NCBI RefSeq assembly: GCF_008831285.2
Contig: NC_045139.1
Coordinates: forward strand, 33,267,706-33,331,705
Reading direction: 5' to 3'
From: Nymphaea colorata
Lineage: Eukaryota > Streptophyta > Magnoliopsida > Nymphaeales > Nymphaeaceae
Length of the DNA: 64,000 nt
The position numbers and the translations under genes are program-made. Below the pieces are notes generated by a model. That model saw only the letters and a program-made list of their open reading frames with translations. It was not told the DNA's origin and ran no database searches. This document shows, piece after piece, positions 1-13,492 of the stretch; position 1 is the first letter of the stretch, and each line of letters opens with the position of its first letter.

Positions 1-223
1 TGCCCCTCTGAATATAAATGGATGGATTCGGGTCCGAAAGCGGGTAATAGCCACCGTTTGCTTTTAAAATATTTACAAAGAAGAAGGCCGAACATTGGAA
101 ATATAACAAAAGCGCGGCTGCATTCGAAATTATTTCATTTCACGGCTTGACTTATCAAACAGTTTTAGCAAAATTAGCAAACCGTCAAAATTTCCTTTTT
201 ACCCCTTCGGCATGTCCTATCAT

Positions 224-225
<2 letters not shown>

Positions 226-259
<34 letters not shown>
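226..259. repeat. (CT)n microsatellite
   Basis: An uninterrupted run of about 17 CT units. Confidence 0.9.
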
Positions 260-263
<4 letters not shown>

Positions 264-1208
264 AAGACCTTTCTTTGAAACTTTTGAAATTTTCACCTAA
301 AATAGTTGTTCGACTTGTTTAACTAAATGGGTGTTTAATAATAAGACCACTGTGTAATTGGAGTATATGTTCTTCAAACTGTTCCAAGAACATGATGTTC
401 CAGAAATCAAAGTTGTGTGATTTATATGTTGTGTTTGATTGTTGGATCTAAACAAAATTACTTAGAATTACATTATGTTCCCAAAACAAGAACATAGAAT
501 TTCATATAATGTGTTTTACTAATATGAGTAATTGGTAGATCCTAGACCATTATGTCAGGGATAAAAACTAGACCCCTCAAAATTGATTGTTGAAACATTT
601 TTTTTTCACAATTTAACTGTATAAATATGATCCTAAGAATGCTGTGATGAGAAACATATATTAAGTTAACTTTTTTTAAGTCTAATAATGTTTTTTATAT
701 AAATAGAAAATTGAACGCTTATGTAACATCAAAATTTTTGTAGTAGAAAAATCAAATGTTTTCTATCAAAATAACTTGGTTAAGCTAGTGCGTATAGGCA
801 TTTTAGAAGTGTTCACAGTTTCTTAAAATATCACAAGAATTTAAGAGGCCCGGTTATTATACCAAACCTAAGTGGTCTGAGATACACCAATTTTCCTTAG
901 ATATTCCAAAAATATAATATTTTTTTATTAAATGCCCTCTGAGATGGACGCCGAAGGAAAGAGAAATTGCACAGAATTGGTGGCACTCAAGTTCTCCTTA
1001 GTAGACATGATCATCTTCAATTCTTGAGAATGCATGCAGATATAAAAAAAAAAAAAAAAAAATCCATTCAAGAGCTCAGAATCTATCCTCCAGGTTCAAT
1101 ATCAATGTTGATGCATGCGCTCTTTAAACTAGAGATTTCCTTTTAGATGGCATCGCACATTCGCACTTCATTTGTAGTTGATTGGTTTAATGATTTCATT
1201 AGTGTTCT

Positions 1209-2044
1209 CAGTCTCAAAGAAGTCTCCCACCCGAGGAAGAGGATCTGAGCACGTCTGAAACTCAATGGTCCTTTGTTGATTGGGAGGAAGTTTTGAATCA
1301 AGAGTGCTCTTTATTGGTGCTTCCCAAGCATCTACAGATCATTCCCCTTCTATGAACTATGAAATATGAATCAAGTCCTATTCATCCAAGGAGTAAGCCA
1401 TATTTGTTGTTGTTGTAAGTACTGGGTTGATAACGTTGAGTGCAGGAACAATGTAGAATCTGCATGGCCCTTTCCAGTTTATGGATGACTGATGATCAGA
1501 GCTAAAAAAAAAAATGGCCTGATGAAACGAAAGGAAGGGAGATGAGAACCTGCCTTCCAAATTGATGAGGCCAGACATAGCCTTCAACATATTCAGATGT
1601 TGCTCTTCCCCACGATCTCAGACTCGCAAGAGGAAGAAATTTTGTTGCACAGAGAATTGAACAAATTGCTCCTAAAAGAAGAACCTATGTGGAAAAAATG
1701 ATCTTGTGTATTCGATGGACGAAGGGGATAATAACAATTATTTGTTTGGACGGTAGTTTCTATGGTCAAAGCGAGCACGAAAAAGAATCCGCAGGTAGAG
1801 GTTATAGTAGATGACTCCAAGGAAATTCAGATGGCTTGTAAAGAGCTTTCTTACAATCTTCTAAGCGATGATGGAGCCTCTGGTAATACATTATGGCCTT
1901 TGGCAGAAGAGTCTAAAGTTTTTAGATCGAGAAATCTTTGTCTTGCTAATGGAAGTAACTGAGGAGATTCAGGTTGCAATCAGCGGTTTTGATAAAGATA
2001 TTGTGCATAGTGCTGATGGGTCACGGCATTTCTTCAAACAATTT
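1209..2044 (+). pseudogene. Degenerate coding-like remnant, unidentified
   Basis: Three plus-strand stretches read like protein but are separated by stops and frame changes. The first (about 1209-1353) includes the segment PEEEDLSTSETQWSFVDWEE. The second (1762-1962) includes NPQVEVIVDDSKEIQMACKE. The third (about 1950-2044) includes VTEEIQVAISGFDKDIVHS. Their order and acidic, helical character suggest a decayed gene. I do not recognise the family with any certainty. A chance origin is possible, because no splice structure joins them convincingly. Confidence 0.2.
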
Positions 2045-2408
2045 TAGAACTATATCATATTGAACTTGGTCAGCGGAGTCAAGAACTTCTTTCAGAGAGA
2101 TAAAGTTGTGCACGGAATAAAAAAGATGCATCTGGTTCTTTTGCCTGAAAAGGAAGCCAACTTTTTGCAATGAATAATTGAACCAACGCAACGGTCCACT
2201 TCGATTATTAAAAAAGAATCTATCCGATACAATGTAGTTCAAAAATTACACCTAAAGACCAACTTATTAGACCATTGCTACTTTATACAAACTCACTGCA
2301 CAAAAGATCCCATAACAACAGGCAGCTGAGCCTAGCAGCTGCCCAAACATGTCAGATAGAACAGTTTCTCATCTACAGAGAAAACAACTAAAAGACTAAT
2401 TCTACCCA

Positions 2409-5400
2409 TTAAACTACACTTCCAGTGACATGGGCGAGCCTCTCACTTCTAGTAAGGGGAAGTTGAATATACACTTCATGGACATCTGGCTTGCAGACCT
2501 CTGTTTTATCTCTGTCTATTGCAAAGCAAATGTATATGGTGTCAATGACATTATCCAAAACATGGATGAAGAAGGAGAAGACCACAAAGAGAAGCAACCA
2601 TGCGAAAACAGCTATAAGATATACATCAGCACCAAGATCACTCACAGCCCTCAATATTGCACAGACCTGTCCAAAGTTACCAAAACTCACAGTCAGCACA
2701 TTCCATCATGTACAAAATGGGCAACTGAAAATTAACTGTGTGGAAGCAAACGTGACTCACCACTATTGCATAGATTGCAGAGATAACAAATGTGATTCCT
2801 AGTAGAATACGAGTAGATACTGTTTCAACGACAACAGCAGAGAGAAGATTACGTCTCAGGAGTTCATATGTCATCCTGGAGCTTGAACAATAACTTTCAC
2901 CAGCTATGGCAGCAAAGATTATTGTGAATTTGTTCAGAAAGTCAATGGCTGAGAGTAGGAAATTGACACAACACCGAAGAATAAGATTCACTACTCCAGT
3001 GGAATCTTCTCGTCTTGCACTATCTACAGCAGCTCGCACAAAGCGAATGGCAGCAATCAATAAGCCTGAAAAGCATACAGTGCCAAAGGATGGACCGAAT
3101 GCATTTCTGCAGGAGACAAACCAGCAGCCATGTGAGGAAAGGGGTTTTAATGGTCCGCCATCCAACATTACAATTTAAATATAAGAAAACAAGGGAAAAC
3201 CAAATATGTCCTAATATAAGAGAAATACAACCCATGATTAATAAGGATAACCAACTTAACTGGGGGAGGAAAAAAGGGAATAGAATCATGCTTTATGAAA
3301 TAATGTACATCGTGATGAACACATAATAATGTAGATTGCTCGAAGATACCGCACCTCTGAGGTTCCATGGGGAGTCATCCCCACTACTCCACTGGCAATA
3401 GGATGACCAGCACCACAGTATAGCATACTGAAGTGCTCATGTTGAAAACCCTTTTTACTAATTGTAGTGTCTATCTGGGTTTCTGGAAACACCTCATCTC
3501 AGTGCCGAGCACATCATGTCTAAGCACACTTGGTGCCTCTTAATTCACCTGTTGCTTTTTTATTAGGTAGCTCTGTGGGAATAAAATAGCCATGATCCAG
3601 ATGTGTGACAAAAACTAAGAAAAAGTAACAAAACATGGTGTGAACATCTTCTTGGTGTACAAATAAGTTATAATTGATTCATCTGCTTGTCCTCAGATCT
3701 CTCTTTGCTTGCAATATGGGTGGAACCAAACATGCTATTGTTATTCTCATAGTCCCCACATCACAGAAGCAAAAATAAAAGGACAGAGCTGTAAGAGAAT
3801 GAACTGTGTGCAATTTATTTTGTCACAGTTCATGTTAGGTGTAGTTGTGGGGTGAAGCTCGTGACCCTCATCTGAGCAAACATGCCCTTGTATATTATAA
3901 TCGCCACAGTGGCCTTATATTCCACTACATTCTGGTCCGCCTCACAATTTTTGCTCAATCCCTATCTAATTTGTTTGAGAAGCTAATGCGTGAAGTGCTC
4001 AATTATGTCAGTTAGAAGTTATCACAACCTCTAAAGAAGCTGCCAGACAGCATGGATGGGTTCAGCAGCCGAAGTGTTTTAAGAAGCAAGTCTACATCAG
4101 ACATAGGTTTTGGCATCATGTTATGGTTTACCATGGGACTATAATGCATCAAGGTACTCTTAAAAGTGTAAAGAACATCAGGGCTCTAGCTCTTCCATTT
4201 ATAATCATTCTGTATCAAATGACTTGTCCCACGGTTACTTTCCTTGGAAGTGGCAGATTGACTGCAAGAGGCATTAGCAACAATTGAACAAATCATCTCC
4301 TCCCTAAAAAACTCAAATGATTGAATAAATTGGTGATTGGCCAGGTTTGGCTCCAACATTTTCATTCATATCCAACAGGGTATAAATGCTTGAGGCTACA
4401 GAAGAATCAAATATGGACATTAATGAGCAGTAGGTGTAACTTGTTACAATTCCTGACTAACTTCTTGGAAAAGGTCAAATTATTGTCACAAAAAACGCGT
4501 ATTTAACGCTAAAAACAGTTCTGCCGTATAATACCCGTACTATTCCCGTTTTTTTTAAAAAAAACGTCAAAAAACAAAAAACGCGTATAATACCCGTTTA
4601 ATACCCATATAATACCCGTATTATTCGTTATTTTCCCATTTTTTGCCGTTATTTTCCCGTTTTTTACCTTTTTTTTATTAATTATTATTTTTTATAATTT
4701 TTAAGATGTATTAAATGTTTAATTTTAAAAAAAAATTTGCCGAACTTTTTTCGTTTTATTCCCGATATATAAGACTTCGCCGTATTATACCCATTTTTTT
4801 CGTCGCCGTTTAATACCCGTCCCCGTTTGTTGTGACAATCCGTCAAATGCAGAGCAGGCATTAACAACAACCAGCCAAGACAGATGAGAAAGGGGCTTTA
4901 CTCTAATGGTCCCAAGTAAACTTTGGCTGCATGCTATTAATGCTTCATGTTCCTCCCATCGGAATCCCTTTCCATGAATGCAAAATTTCTCAATGCCTTT
5001 CCATCTCTTTCCTTTGCCATGTGAGGATTGCCTGCCTCCTTTTCTAACATGGTTGATATGTGGTGTAGTACCAGTAATTTTCAATAGTCAGCGCCTAGAA
5101 AGTTATCAGCTTGATACTGTCTGAAATAAGCCCCACTGGATGAACATGTCTAGAACATATACACAGAGATACACACATAAGTGTGTACACATGCGCAATT
5201 GTTAGTGGTTTGCTGGTTTCTTCAGCCAATTTTCCATGGGCAAGAAAATGGCAATAACTGAACTGCCAAATGGTCGATGCTAGTGTCATCTTGGCCATTT
5301 TCAAGCTGGTGGGTGGTTGTGAGTGGTTGATGGTTTTCTATTCCTCCTTTTCCTTTCATTCTTTGAAAAAGTTTATTTTAACCATTAAATAAAAAGAGAA

Positions 5401-8400
5401 TCTGCTTTATCAAGCAAAGAAATACATCCCCTTACATTATGAAATACAAACAATATCAAGAAAGAAAAGTTCAAGAGAGTGGAGAGATCAGGCTATCCCG
5501 TTGTGTTAAGTTTCTTTTGAATAGCTGAGATCTTCATAATTGGAAATTTGGAACTAGTGAAGTCTCTAACAAAAGTATATGAGACAACCCTCAGTTATAA
5601 GTTAAAAAGCTAAGGCAGGCGTCAAACAAGGGACACATAGGGAGAGCATCTGAGGTTAAACTAAACCACCATTTTATCAATAATTCTATAGTCTTAGATG
5701 AGAAATAATCACATGCCAAAAACACAAGGTTATGTGGATGCGCTGTTACTTCTAGAAATTTAAACCTAGAATTAAGTTTATCTTAGCAGACTAAGAACCT
5801 TAACCAAAAAGATAATAAAAGCCCTTGGGAAAAAGAATTTTTATGCAGTTGAGCTTCACGCTTGTAGAATTCTAGTTGAGCACTTACATAAGACACATAA
5901 AGGAGTTGTATCAACCAAGTAACCTTTTTAAGAAAAACATGTTTAAAAAGTATTATTCCCTTATCATGAAACGGATGACAAATTTTTTGTCTCCATACCT
6001 CCATTTGTCATGCAATTTGAAAGTTATACAATCTTTTCCTGCAACTCCTTTTTGCGATGAACTTAGAAAAAAGCCATCCAACGAAGCTAATTTGTTCAAT
6101 GATGAGAAGGATATAGTTTCCTTTCTTTAACAATAATCTCAAGATATCAAATTGCTGCAACTCCTTTTTGTCATGAACTAAAAAACCAGACCCAGTGTCC
6201 AATTCCAATGAAGTTACTTGTTTAACGATCAGAATATAATTGCCTATGTCTGACAATTAACCTCAAGGGATTCATCAAATTGAGGTTGAACCGACTTATT
6301 ATAAAAAAAAAAAAAGATCTAATCCTGCAAATGTGTAGTTCTCTATCTAGAATTGAAAAGGAAAGAAAAATAGCTTGATCCAAATGCTAAAGTGGCCACT
6401 CACAAATGGGATATTAAATGTGGTGAAGGTACAAAAAAGGGCATGTATGATGGCTGACCTCTTTGCACACATAGGATTTCTGTGATGCTATGACTTACAC
6501 ACCCTGTATCATAGCATGCCCAATTTTTCCTTCTATTGACTGAGGAACCACCAGCGATTCAGAAATCCTGATGATTAACCACAAAATTTCATCCAGTTTC
6601 AGTATCTTTAGTCTAAAGCTCCATGAACACTCCTTTTTGGATGCAGATTCACAGCCTAGCCTTTTTTGATAGCGGACAAAGCCTTGAGTGTCAGCCGTGT
6701 GGCAGGGTAACATCATGGGTATCAAACTCCCATCCTTATTCAACCCAAGGACCTTCAGTCAACCAACCATAGTAAAGCTCTCATAGGAGTCCATTCCCAC
6801 ATTGCATCAAAAGACAAACCAAAATTAGAATTTAATGATGGATAACCTCAAATCTGTTGAATATTTGGGTTTGAAATAGAAACAAAGTCACTTAAGATAT
6901 TATAAGCAGTTTGCTGTCATTTCTACAAATGACACCTTTTCCTTCTCAGCCCTTGAACGACAGAATGTGTGGAGAAGAATGCAGCACTGCAATTAAGATA
7001 TCCATGTAACGTGCCTACAAGCAAAAGACTGCTTGGAAATTTGAGAGCACGAACAATTTTCTGAGTAAATACTGAAGTGCCTGCTTTACCTCCTCAAACA
7101 AATAGAGGCTTGAGAATCTCACACACTCTTAAGGTTTCTAAAGCACCACACAAAGATAGAAGTTGCTCACTATATGAAAATTCTATCAAGTTTATGATTC
7201 TAAAAGATAAGAATGGACAAGCATAGAAAATGTTTTCGTTCAGCAAAACACGACTATGATAGTGAAAATACCATATAGCTGATGGATATTTCCCTATCGA
7301 AGCCACGGCGAGTTTACTGAACTGAACAAATATTGTTCATTTCATTTGGCTGTTATGGTCTAAGGGCCAGCAGAAATATCACATCATTAACGGATATTTT
7401 CCTACCAGTTGTGCAAATGAGTTCACTAAAATGAACAAATATAAGATGGGTGATGTTAGTACAGTAGCCGTGTGGCTATCAGAGACTAACAGCATTATAG
7501 GAAAAAACACAGTTCTACAAGCATGATCATGACAGAAACTGCAAATGAAAGCAATGCATCAGCAGCAGTATATCAATTATTGGTCATTGATTATCCAAAA
7601 AAGACTTGTGAGATTAGCTATCTGGACTTGAGCAAGTATCTTTTCTGTACTTTCTTTCCTTCAGGTACCCCACCCACTTATTTTTGGTGCATGGCGATCA
7701 AACGATGGAAGACTTCTGTTTTACTATAAAACAATTATAGCCATTAGCCAGCTTCGATCTAAAGGCAGGCTGATGAAGACAAGACATTTTGCTCAAGTAA
7801 TAGATAGTTCCCAACAAAACAATGAAACAAATTACTACAGACTTCAAAAAGAATATCTGCTCCCATAACATCCAACAGATCCACGGCGACTATACTGTAG
7901 CAGGTGAAAATTATCAAATATCTTAAGACTGTTAAGGCTACACTACAACTTGATCAAAAGGAACGAAGACACACATAAAAGCTGTCCCTGCTGGCACAGG
8001 CAACAAGAAAACAGGCCAAGGACTATCTCAGAGTTATTCCTCATTCCAGTACCACTGTGCGAATGCCCCAGCTTATCAGATGAAAACATCCATCAATACC
8101 GTCAGTAAGTCCTAGAACTGTCCCTACCCAATCTGCCTAACTAATTCAAACCATTGGTTGCCATATGATTACTAGCATTATGAGACTTATCACCATTCGT
8201 GGTGAGCAGGTGCTAAGAGGCCAATGTCAAGGGTGCCAAGTTGAAGACCCCGGATCAAGTCCCAACCCTGCCACTCAGTTGCCTGATCTTTTCAATGGTG
8301 TTGTCCTTGCAAGTTGGTGGTCGGGAAGCACACTCAATTTTCTTGTTAACTATTATTTAGAAGTTCCATTCCCTGGTTCTTAGTGGGTTACAGATTAACT

Positions 8401-9562
8401 CCTACAGTTTCCTAACTAGGAGAACCAACAAACCAAAAGCAGGTTAGCAAAACATGAGAAAAGGAACCCAATTCTGGGAAAAACCGCACCAAATGGCATA
8501 TGTCATACTCCTAGAGCGAGCTCAAAGAAAAGGGTACCTGAATGAATTCCTTATTCTCCGCCGCATCATTGAATCATCCTTTGCAAAGTACCACTGTGCA
8601 ACAGTCCCACTGATTATATACACCTGGGCTTCGATCATCACCGCGATCGACCAAAGCATCGTAAGAATGGCCAATGCGTAATATGCAGGCACCCATCGAT
8701 CTTGTTTCCAGACGCAGGAGTAATCACCAGAGCTCTCACTTAACTGAGGTTCAATCTTGCCATTAAACCGCGCAAAGATCAGAAACACAACTATGGGGAC
8801 GAAGTAAATCAGAAGGGCAAGCGTCAAGCTCGGCAAAAGGACAAACAACCCCTTGTTATGCTCCAAGGCATTCGCAGAAGTGGCTAAGATCCTCACTGTC
8901 AGCTCAATCCTGTGCCAGTTCGCCACAATTATCCACACAATCACGCCAATCACCAGGAAAACGAACAGGAGCGCAAGAATCCGGTAAACCAGGGGGAACG
9001 ACTCCCTGCAATTCTCCCCAACAGTGCAGGCAACGAACCAGAAAACGTTGAAGAAGACAGGGATCAAGACGAAAAAGGGCAGCGAGGCGTAGACTACCTG
9101 TTTGGCGTAATTCTTCAGCAGTAAAAGGATACCAAACAGAAACGGCACGCTCAACACCGCCGTTATCACAAGGGTCCAAACCAAATCTTTCAGAAACGAA
9201 TTGGCTTCGACGTTAGATCGATTCAGCCACGACCATAATCCTCTTTCGACGAGAAGGGACGAGGACACCTTGCAGGAGGACGTATTCGTGTCGTAAGCGA
9301 ACGAACTGACGTTGCTATAGTTGGAATTATGGTTGGTAATGCAGAAAATGCCGAAACAAATGGTGCAGAGTACGAAGATGATGAAGAGGAAGAGGAAAGG
9401 GAGGTCGTGGAAGCGCCTCGGCCCATAGTTGAAGGCGATAGGAGGGTACGGGTTAGACGAAGAGTCGATCTCATCTGCTCTGCTCTCTACTGGTGGTGCT
9501 TCTGATGGAGGATTCTTGTGAAGCAGCAGAGGCTGGGATGGCTCATCTGTGCTGCTAGCCAT
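2409..9562 (-). CDS. Choline transporter-like (CTL/PNS1 family) membrane protein
   Basis: The model is complement(join(2409..2666, 2761..3106, 8538..9562)), three exons with GT-AG introns, giving 542 aa. This is close to the ~550 aa I recall for the Arabidopsis PNS1-type proteins. The first ~55 residues are hydrophilic (MASSTDEPSQPLLL). About ten hydrophobic segments follow. The family core is clear across the exon 1-2 junction (NSFR/NAFGPSFGTVCFSG), then LRCCVNFLLSAIDFLNKF and, in exon 3, VLDNVIDTIYICFAIDRDK. The start at 9562 is the first ATG in frame. Family members are multi-pass proteins of plasma or Golgi membranes linked to choline or lipid traffic; the substrate of this one is inferred only from family. 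Intron 1 (3107-8537) is 5.4 kb and contains a MITE. Intron 2 is only 94 bp. No break is seen. Confidence 0.87.
4481..4841. mobile_element. MITE-like element, TTGTCACAA terminal inverted repeats
   Basis: An AT-rich, non-coding element of about 360 bp inside the long intron of the CTL-like gene. The left end reads ATTGTCACAAAAAACG. The right end, reverse-complemented, reads ATTGTCACAACAAACG. The 7-bp direct repeat GTCAAAT flanks it at 4474-4480 and 4842-4848. The interior carries repeated ATAATACCCGT motifs. A second, opposite-orientation copy lies near 52395-52690. The superfamily is not clear; a 7-8 bp duplication would fit hAT-like or Mutator-like elements. Confidence 0.7.
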
Positions 9563-11435
9563 GGTTAAAGGAAGCGTGAGAAGGGAGAGAATATGATAAA
9601 AGTAGACGGGGTGCGGGCCTCCAGGGCTGATGTGCTTCTTGACTCTTGGCTCATGATAGGATTGAAGACAACGGGTTGGTGGAATGATTGCTGATTTTTA
9701 TACTAAGAATCTTAGCTTTGCATGAAACCTCTGTTAATTGTTATGCACCGATCGATTGCTTCAGTACCGTATCCATTCGATCTGTTCCTGCCGGAGAAGT
9801 GGTCAATTATTCCGAGATTTTTAAAAAAAATTTCCTTTTGCTGTTGAGCTGTCTGGGTTGGTATCATGACGCTTCTGATGACGATAACAGATCCGGTTAT
9901 TTCCTAGATTTATCTTTCACATAGATCTTTCGTCTTCACCTCACTCGCGGTCCCATAGAACAAATTCCCCATAATTAATGCTCATAACTGTGAAGTGCGA
10001 TGAACTATTATAAAATAATAAAACAATAGGTTTCGCACAAAGAGTGATTTTGACAGATGATGTAATCTAATAAAGAATTCGATGGTGTGGGGATGAGCTC
10101 ATTGGACGTGATTCAGAGTAAGTTTATTTTCCGTCATTTCATATGTTTTTGAAAATTTTTCTGCGTTGTTAAGCGAGCTTAAAACGGTTAGATGCAGATA
10201 AGTTATGCTCTTTTTTCTTATTTGAGCATATAGCAAATGTTATTAATTAAAACAATTAAAAATTTTTAAATCATTTTTTAAGACTGATACAAGCTGATAC
10301 GAAAGTAACTAAACGATGCCTACCACCAACAGGTTATATTTTAAAGCTTTGGATACAGAAACGAGTTTTACAACATTGGCATATTCGATTTCTAAACGAG
10401 GGACCAAAAACAAAGCGCGGTGCTTCTTGTTATCATGGCTTAAGTGTTGGCCAGCTTGCTCTTTCATGTAATACTCCAAACAGCTTGAATCGGGATCGAC
10501 AATGACTATATTGGGATCGACGATGAGTTCATGGAACTCTACTGTCTCCTTAAGTGAATCCAACTGTAAACAAATATTATATATATATATACACACACAT
10601 CTATGGGCGAGGATAAGAAGAAAGGAGGTATTCATTGGCGTATTCAGTTTTGCCATCTCTGCCACCGGTCAACCAGTGCAGCGTTGCTGAGATAAGGATT
10701 CTTAGAAGTCTTCCCGTCAAGAGGAGGGATTCATAACTCCTCATAAGTTAAGGGAAAAAAAAAGAGATTGCTTGAAACAACAAAAAAGTATGTTTACCAG
10801 CTTGAATTTAGATCGATACCGTAAACTTGGAAATGGAACTCATTGCTGATTCAGAAATTCAAGCACTAATATGTAAAAAATAACTAAAATGGAACAAGTT
10901 GATAGATTAAATTTAAATCCGAATCAGTAGATTCACAGTGGCTCGGACGATCCACAACCAGATATATATATTTAAGACTACCTTCAATCTGATGAAAGTA
11001 CTTTCATGGGCCAGTCATCTACAGTTAGATTCTCCATGGTAGTAGCCGTGCAAACGGATACCAACAAGTTATCGTACCTCAAAGTACCCAAGGTGAAGAC
11101 TTCAGGCATGTACAGATCCACGCTAGATCTGAGACCAACTTTGTTTTCTCTAATGTTTGCAATTGTGGTGGTATACCAGCGCCTCTCTCTCTCTCTCTCT
11201 ATTATATATACACACATACACACCGCAGGAGGTGAGCCGAACTTGTTTATTAAATCATAATATATCTCATAGAACAGATATTTCTTACAAAGATGTTCAA
11301 TAGATCTCCCGTAAAGACCTCATATCCGCAAAAAGTTCCATTTTCAGATACAGAAATTTCATAATAACGACATTAAAATGCCAGGAAATTTCATTTCTAA
11401 GCCTACTGAGAGTTGCAACGTCCTGTTTTTTCCGT
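9563..11435. other. Intergenic region with unassigned ORFs
   Basis: This holds the promoter side of the CTL-like gene and the 3' side of the first rhodanese gene. Minus-strand ORFs at 10309-10665 (118 codons, including FLVPRLEIEYANVVKLVSVS) and 10984-11223 (including LDLYMPEVFTLGTLRYDNLL) look mildly protein-like. Short TA/CA and CT repeats run through or next to them (10577-10600, 11181-11222). I could not assign a family, so they are not called as genes. Confidence 0.35.
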
Positions 11436-13492
11436 TCACAACTCATCCTTGGGCAATTTCACAACATTGAATCCGTTGCCGAGCCAAGAACCATATCCGC
11501 CTTCCATGTTTCTCACATTCTTGTATCCCTGCAAGCACAACCCAGAGTTTGTCAAAAGATCAACATAATTGATTTCCTGCAATTTTTGCTTCTTGTTGTT
11601 ATTTATATGCAAAATCCTTAAAATATTAAACAAATAAATGATACAAACATAGGAAAAGTATTCTTGCCATGAAACCTGCCTTCGACTTTCTTAAAATAGC
11701 CAGTGAGCATTTCTTTCCGCATAAAACTTGAACGAAGCAAGCAACTTATATCGACTTTATTTGGTTTTTGAGCATATTTTTCAAGACCAGCAAATTCATA
11801 TTGGATCTACTTTATCTACATATAAATCTAGAGTGCTAATATAGTTTCAAACTCGGATCTGAATATGGGAAGCAACTGAAATATGGCTACTCTATTCAGA
11901 CCAAATATGTTATGTGAAATCACGGACCTTTTAAAAACATAAATTTTAATTTGATCAAATAAGCAAATGAATTCGTTATCCGCAGATTTTTAAAATTCTG
12001 TTGCTGACTGATGAGATTCAAAAACTGATTTTAACAACATTGGCCAGATAGATTACACCTTTGGCCTCCATAGGTATAACTGGTTGACATATTTAAGCGT
12101 ACATATTTCTGCTATTCCAGCTACCGCAACGCAATAACAGAATAAAAAAACTTACAGCTTTAAGAAGTTCAATGCTTGCATCCAAAGATCTGATCCCACA
12201 TTGACATGCCTGGATCACAACCCATTTCCAAACCTTTGGTCAGTTTCTCTTCGATCGAGTGAATAAAATCAATTATTTCGACAGATCTTGCAAGAAGAAC
12301 ATCTCAAAACAAAAATGATTTCTTTGGGAAACTAAAAATAGTGTATTCTGCTCAAAGGAGGTTACCACGACAAGTTTGTCGTCCTTACTGCAAACAGCTG
12401 AAACTTGCTCTACAAATCGAGGATTTACCTCTTTACCTGAAAAAGAGAAAAAAAAATCAATTTTCATGTAGAATCACATAAAGAAACTGTTGGATCCCAA
12501 GAGGAGAGGGCGGAGAGAGAGAGAGGGAGTACCTTCTGCTGTGAAAAACCAGAAAGGGACATTAAGAGCATTCTCCACATGTCCATTTGTAAACTCTTTC
12601 TCGGTCCTGCAACAACAGAGGCAACACCCATAAGATACATTTACAGATAAAATGAAAAGAAAATTCTAAAACGCTTAGCACCAACTTGATTCAAGTTATT
12701 CTCGACAGGAGCAACTTGAATATAAGAAAAGTTCATGAGAACAAATATAAGACATTTGAGGTTATTGATGGTTTGTAGATTACATTCCAAAACTAACTCC
12801 AGAATACAGACCAAGTTCTCATGTTCTATTACTCGCATAAGTAAGGAAAGTTACCGCTCACAAATAGAGTTCTGGCAAATTTTTCATAAACATCTTTTTT
12901 CCAGGATTATTACGAGTTATGCATTTTTGCTAAACTTGGGGGTCAAACCAACTGGAAGAAGACTAAAAATTGCAATGGAAATTGTGCAACAGAACAACAA
13001 AAAAAATGGCCAACCATGAAAACACACAAGAAAGGCCATTTAATCAATATAATTACTTAAAATTGCTTGCATCAGATGGCACCTTTTTCCCGAAAACCTC
13101 ATTGCAGTAAGCTGTCTGATTTTATCAATCTACTGTTTTTGCCAATAAACTTCAACCATCGATCAAAATGATCCACACAGGTAAAAGTGATTCTAATACG
13201 TACCCATATTTCATAAATTCTTGCATTCCATTACCCCGAAACGACATTAGCGAAGAGGAAGCCTAATTAATTTGGGGTTCTGATCGGCGTCCTGAAGTTA
13301 AGCTAATTTAGAGAGAGAGAGAGAGAGAGGCAAAAACCTGACGTCAAGGAAGCGGTAGCCGGAGGCCAACAGATCCTTCGCCGCTTGGACATCGACGGTG
13401 ACGACGGCCTGCTCGCTGCCGGCGGAGACAGAGAGGAGAGTAACAAGAGAGAGACAGAAGACGAGCAAGGCGAAGGGCCCAACACGAGACAT
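11436..13492 (-). CDS. Rhodanese-like sulfurtransferase with signal peptide and C-terminal KDEL
   Basis: The model is complement(join(11436..11528, 12156..12209, 12366..12436, 12533..12606, 13338..13492)), five exons, 148 aa. The N-terminus (MSRVGPFALLVFCLSLVTLL, then SVSAG) is a clear signal peptide. One rhodanese domain follows: VTVDVQAAKDLLASGYRFLDVR (residues ~31-52), KEFTNGHVENALNVPF, then the active-site loop CQCGIRS with the expected catalytic Cys at residue 102 and Arg at 107, and GYKNVRNMEGGYGSWL near the end. The last residues are KLPKDEL followed by TGA. Rhodaneses of this plant STR16/STR18-like type move sulfane sulfur; some relatives reduce arsenate. Signal peptide plus KDEL predicts the ER lumen. 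An in-frame ATG at 13561 would give a longer hydrophobic leader. I chose 13492 because it matches the start of the neighbouring paralogue. Only the first intron donor (GTTTTT) is weak. Confidence 0.87.

Larger units (their letters stand above)
1..2408. other. Left flank without a confident gene
   Basis: AT-rich DNA downstream of the CTL-like gene. It holds a CT microsatellite near 226-259, an A-run near 1045-1062 and the weak coding-like stretches listed separately at 1209-2044. Part of the right edge is probably 3' UTR of the CTL gene. No other gene is supported. Confidence 0.5.

Noticed and set aside
2430-3326. Plus-strand ORFs across the CTL-like exons 2 and 3
   Set aside because: They are shadows of the minus-strand coding exons, which carry the conserved family motifs.
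8904-9474. Other-frame ORFs inside CTL-like exon 1
   Set aside because: They have no domain and the 346-codon frame matches the CTL family.
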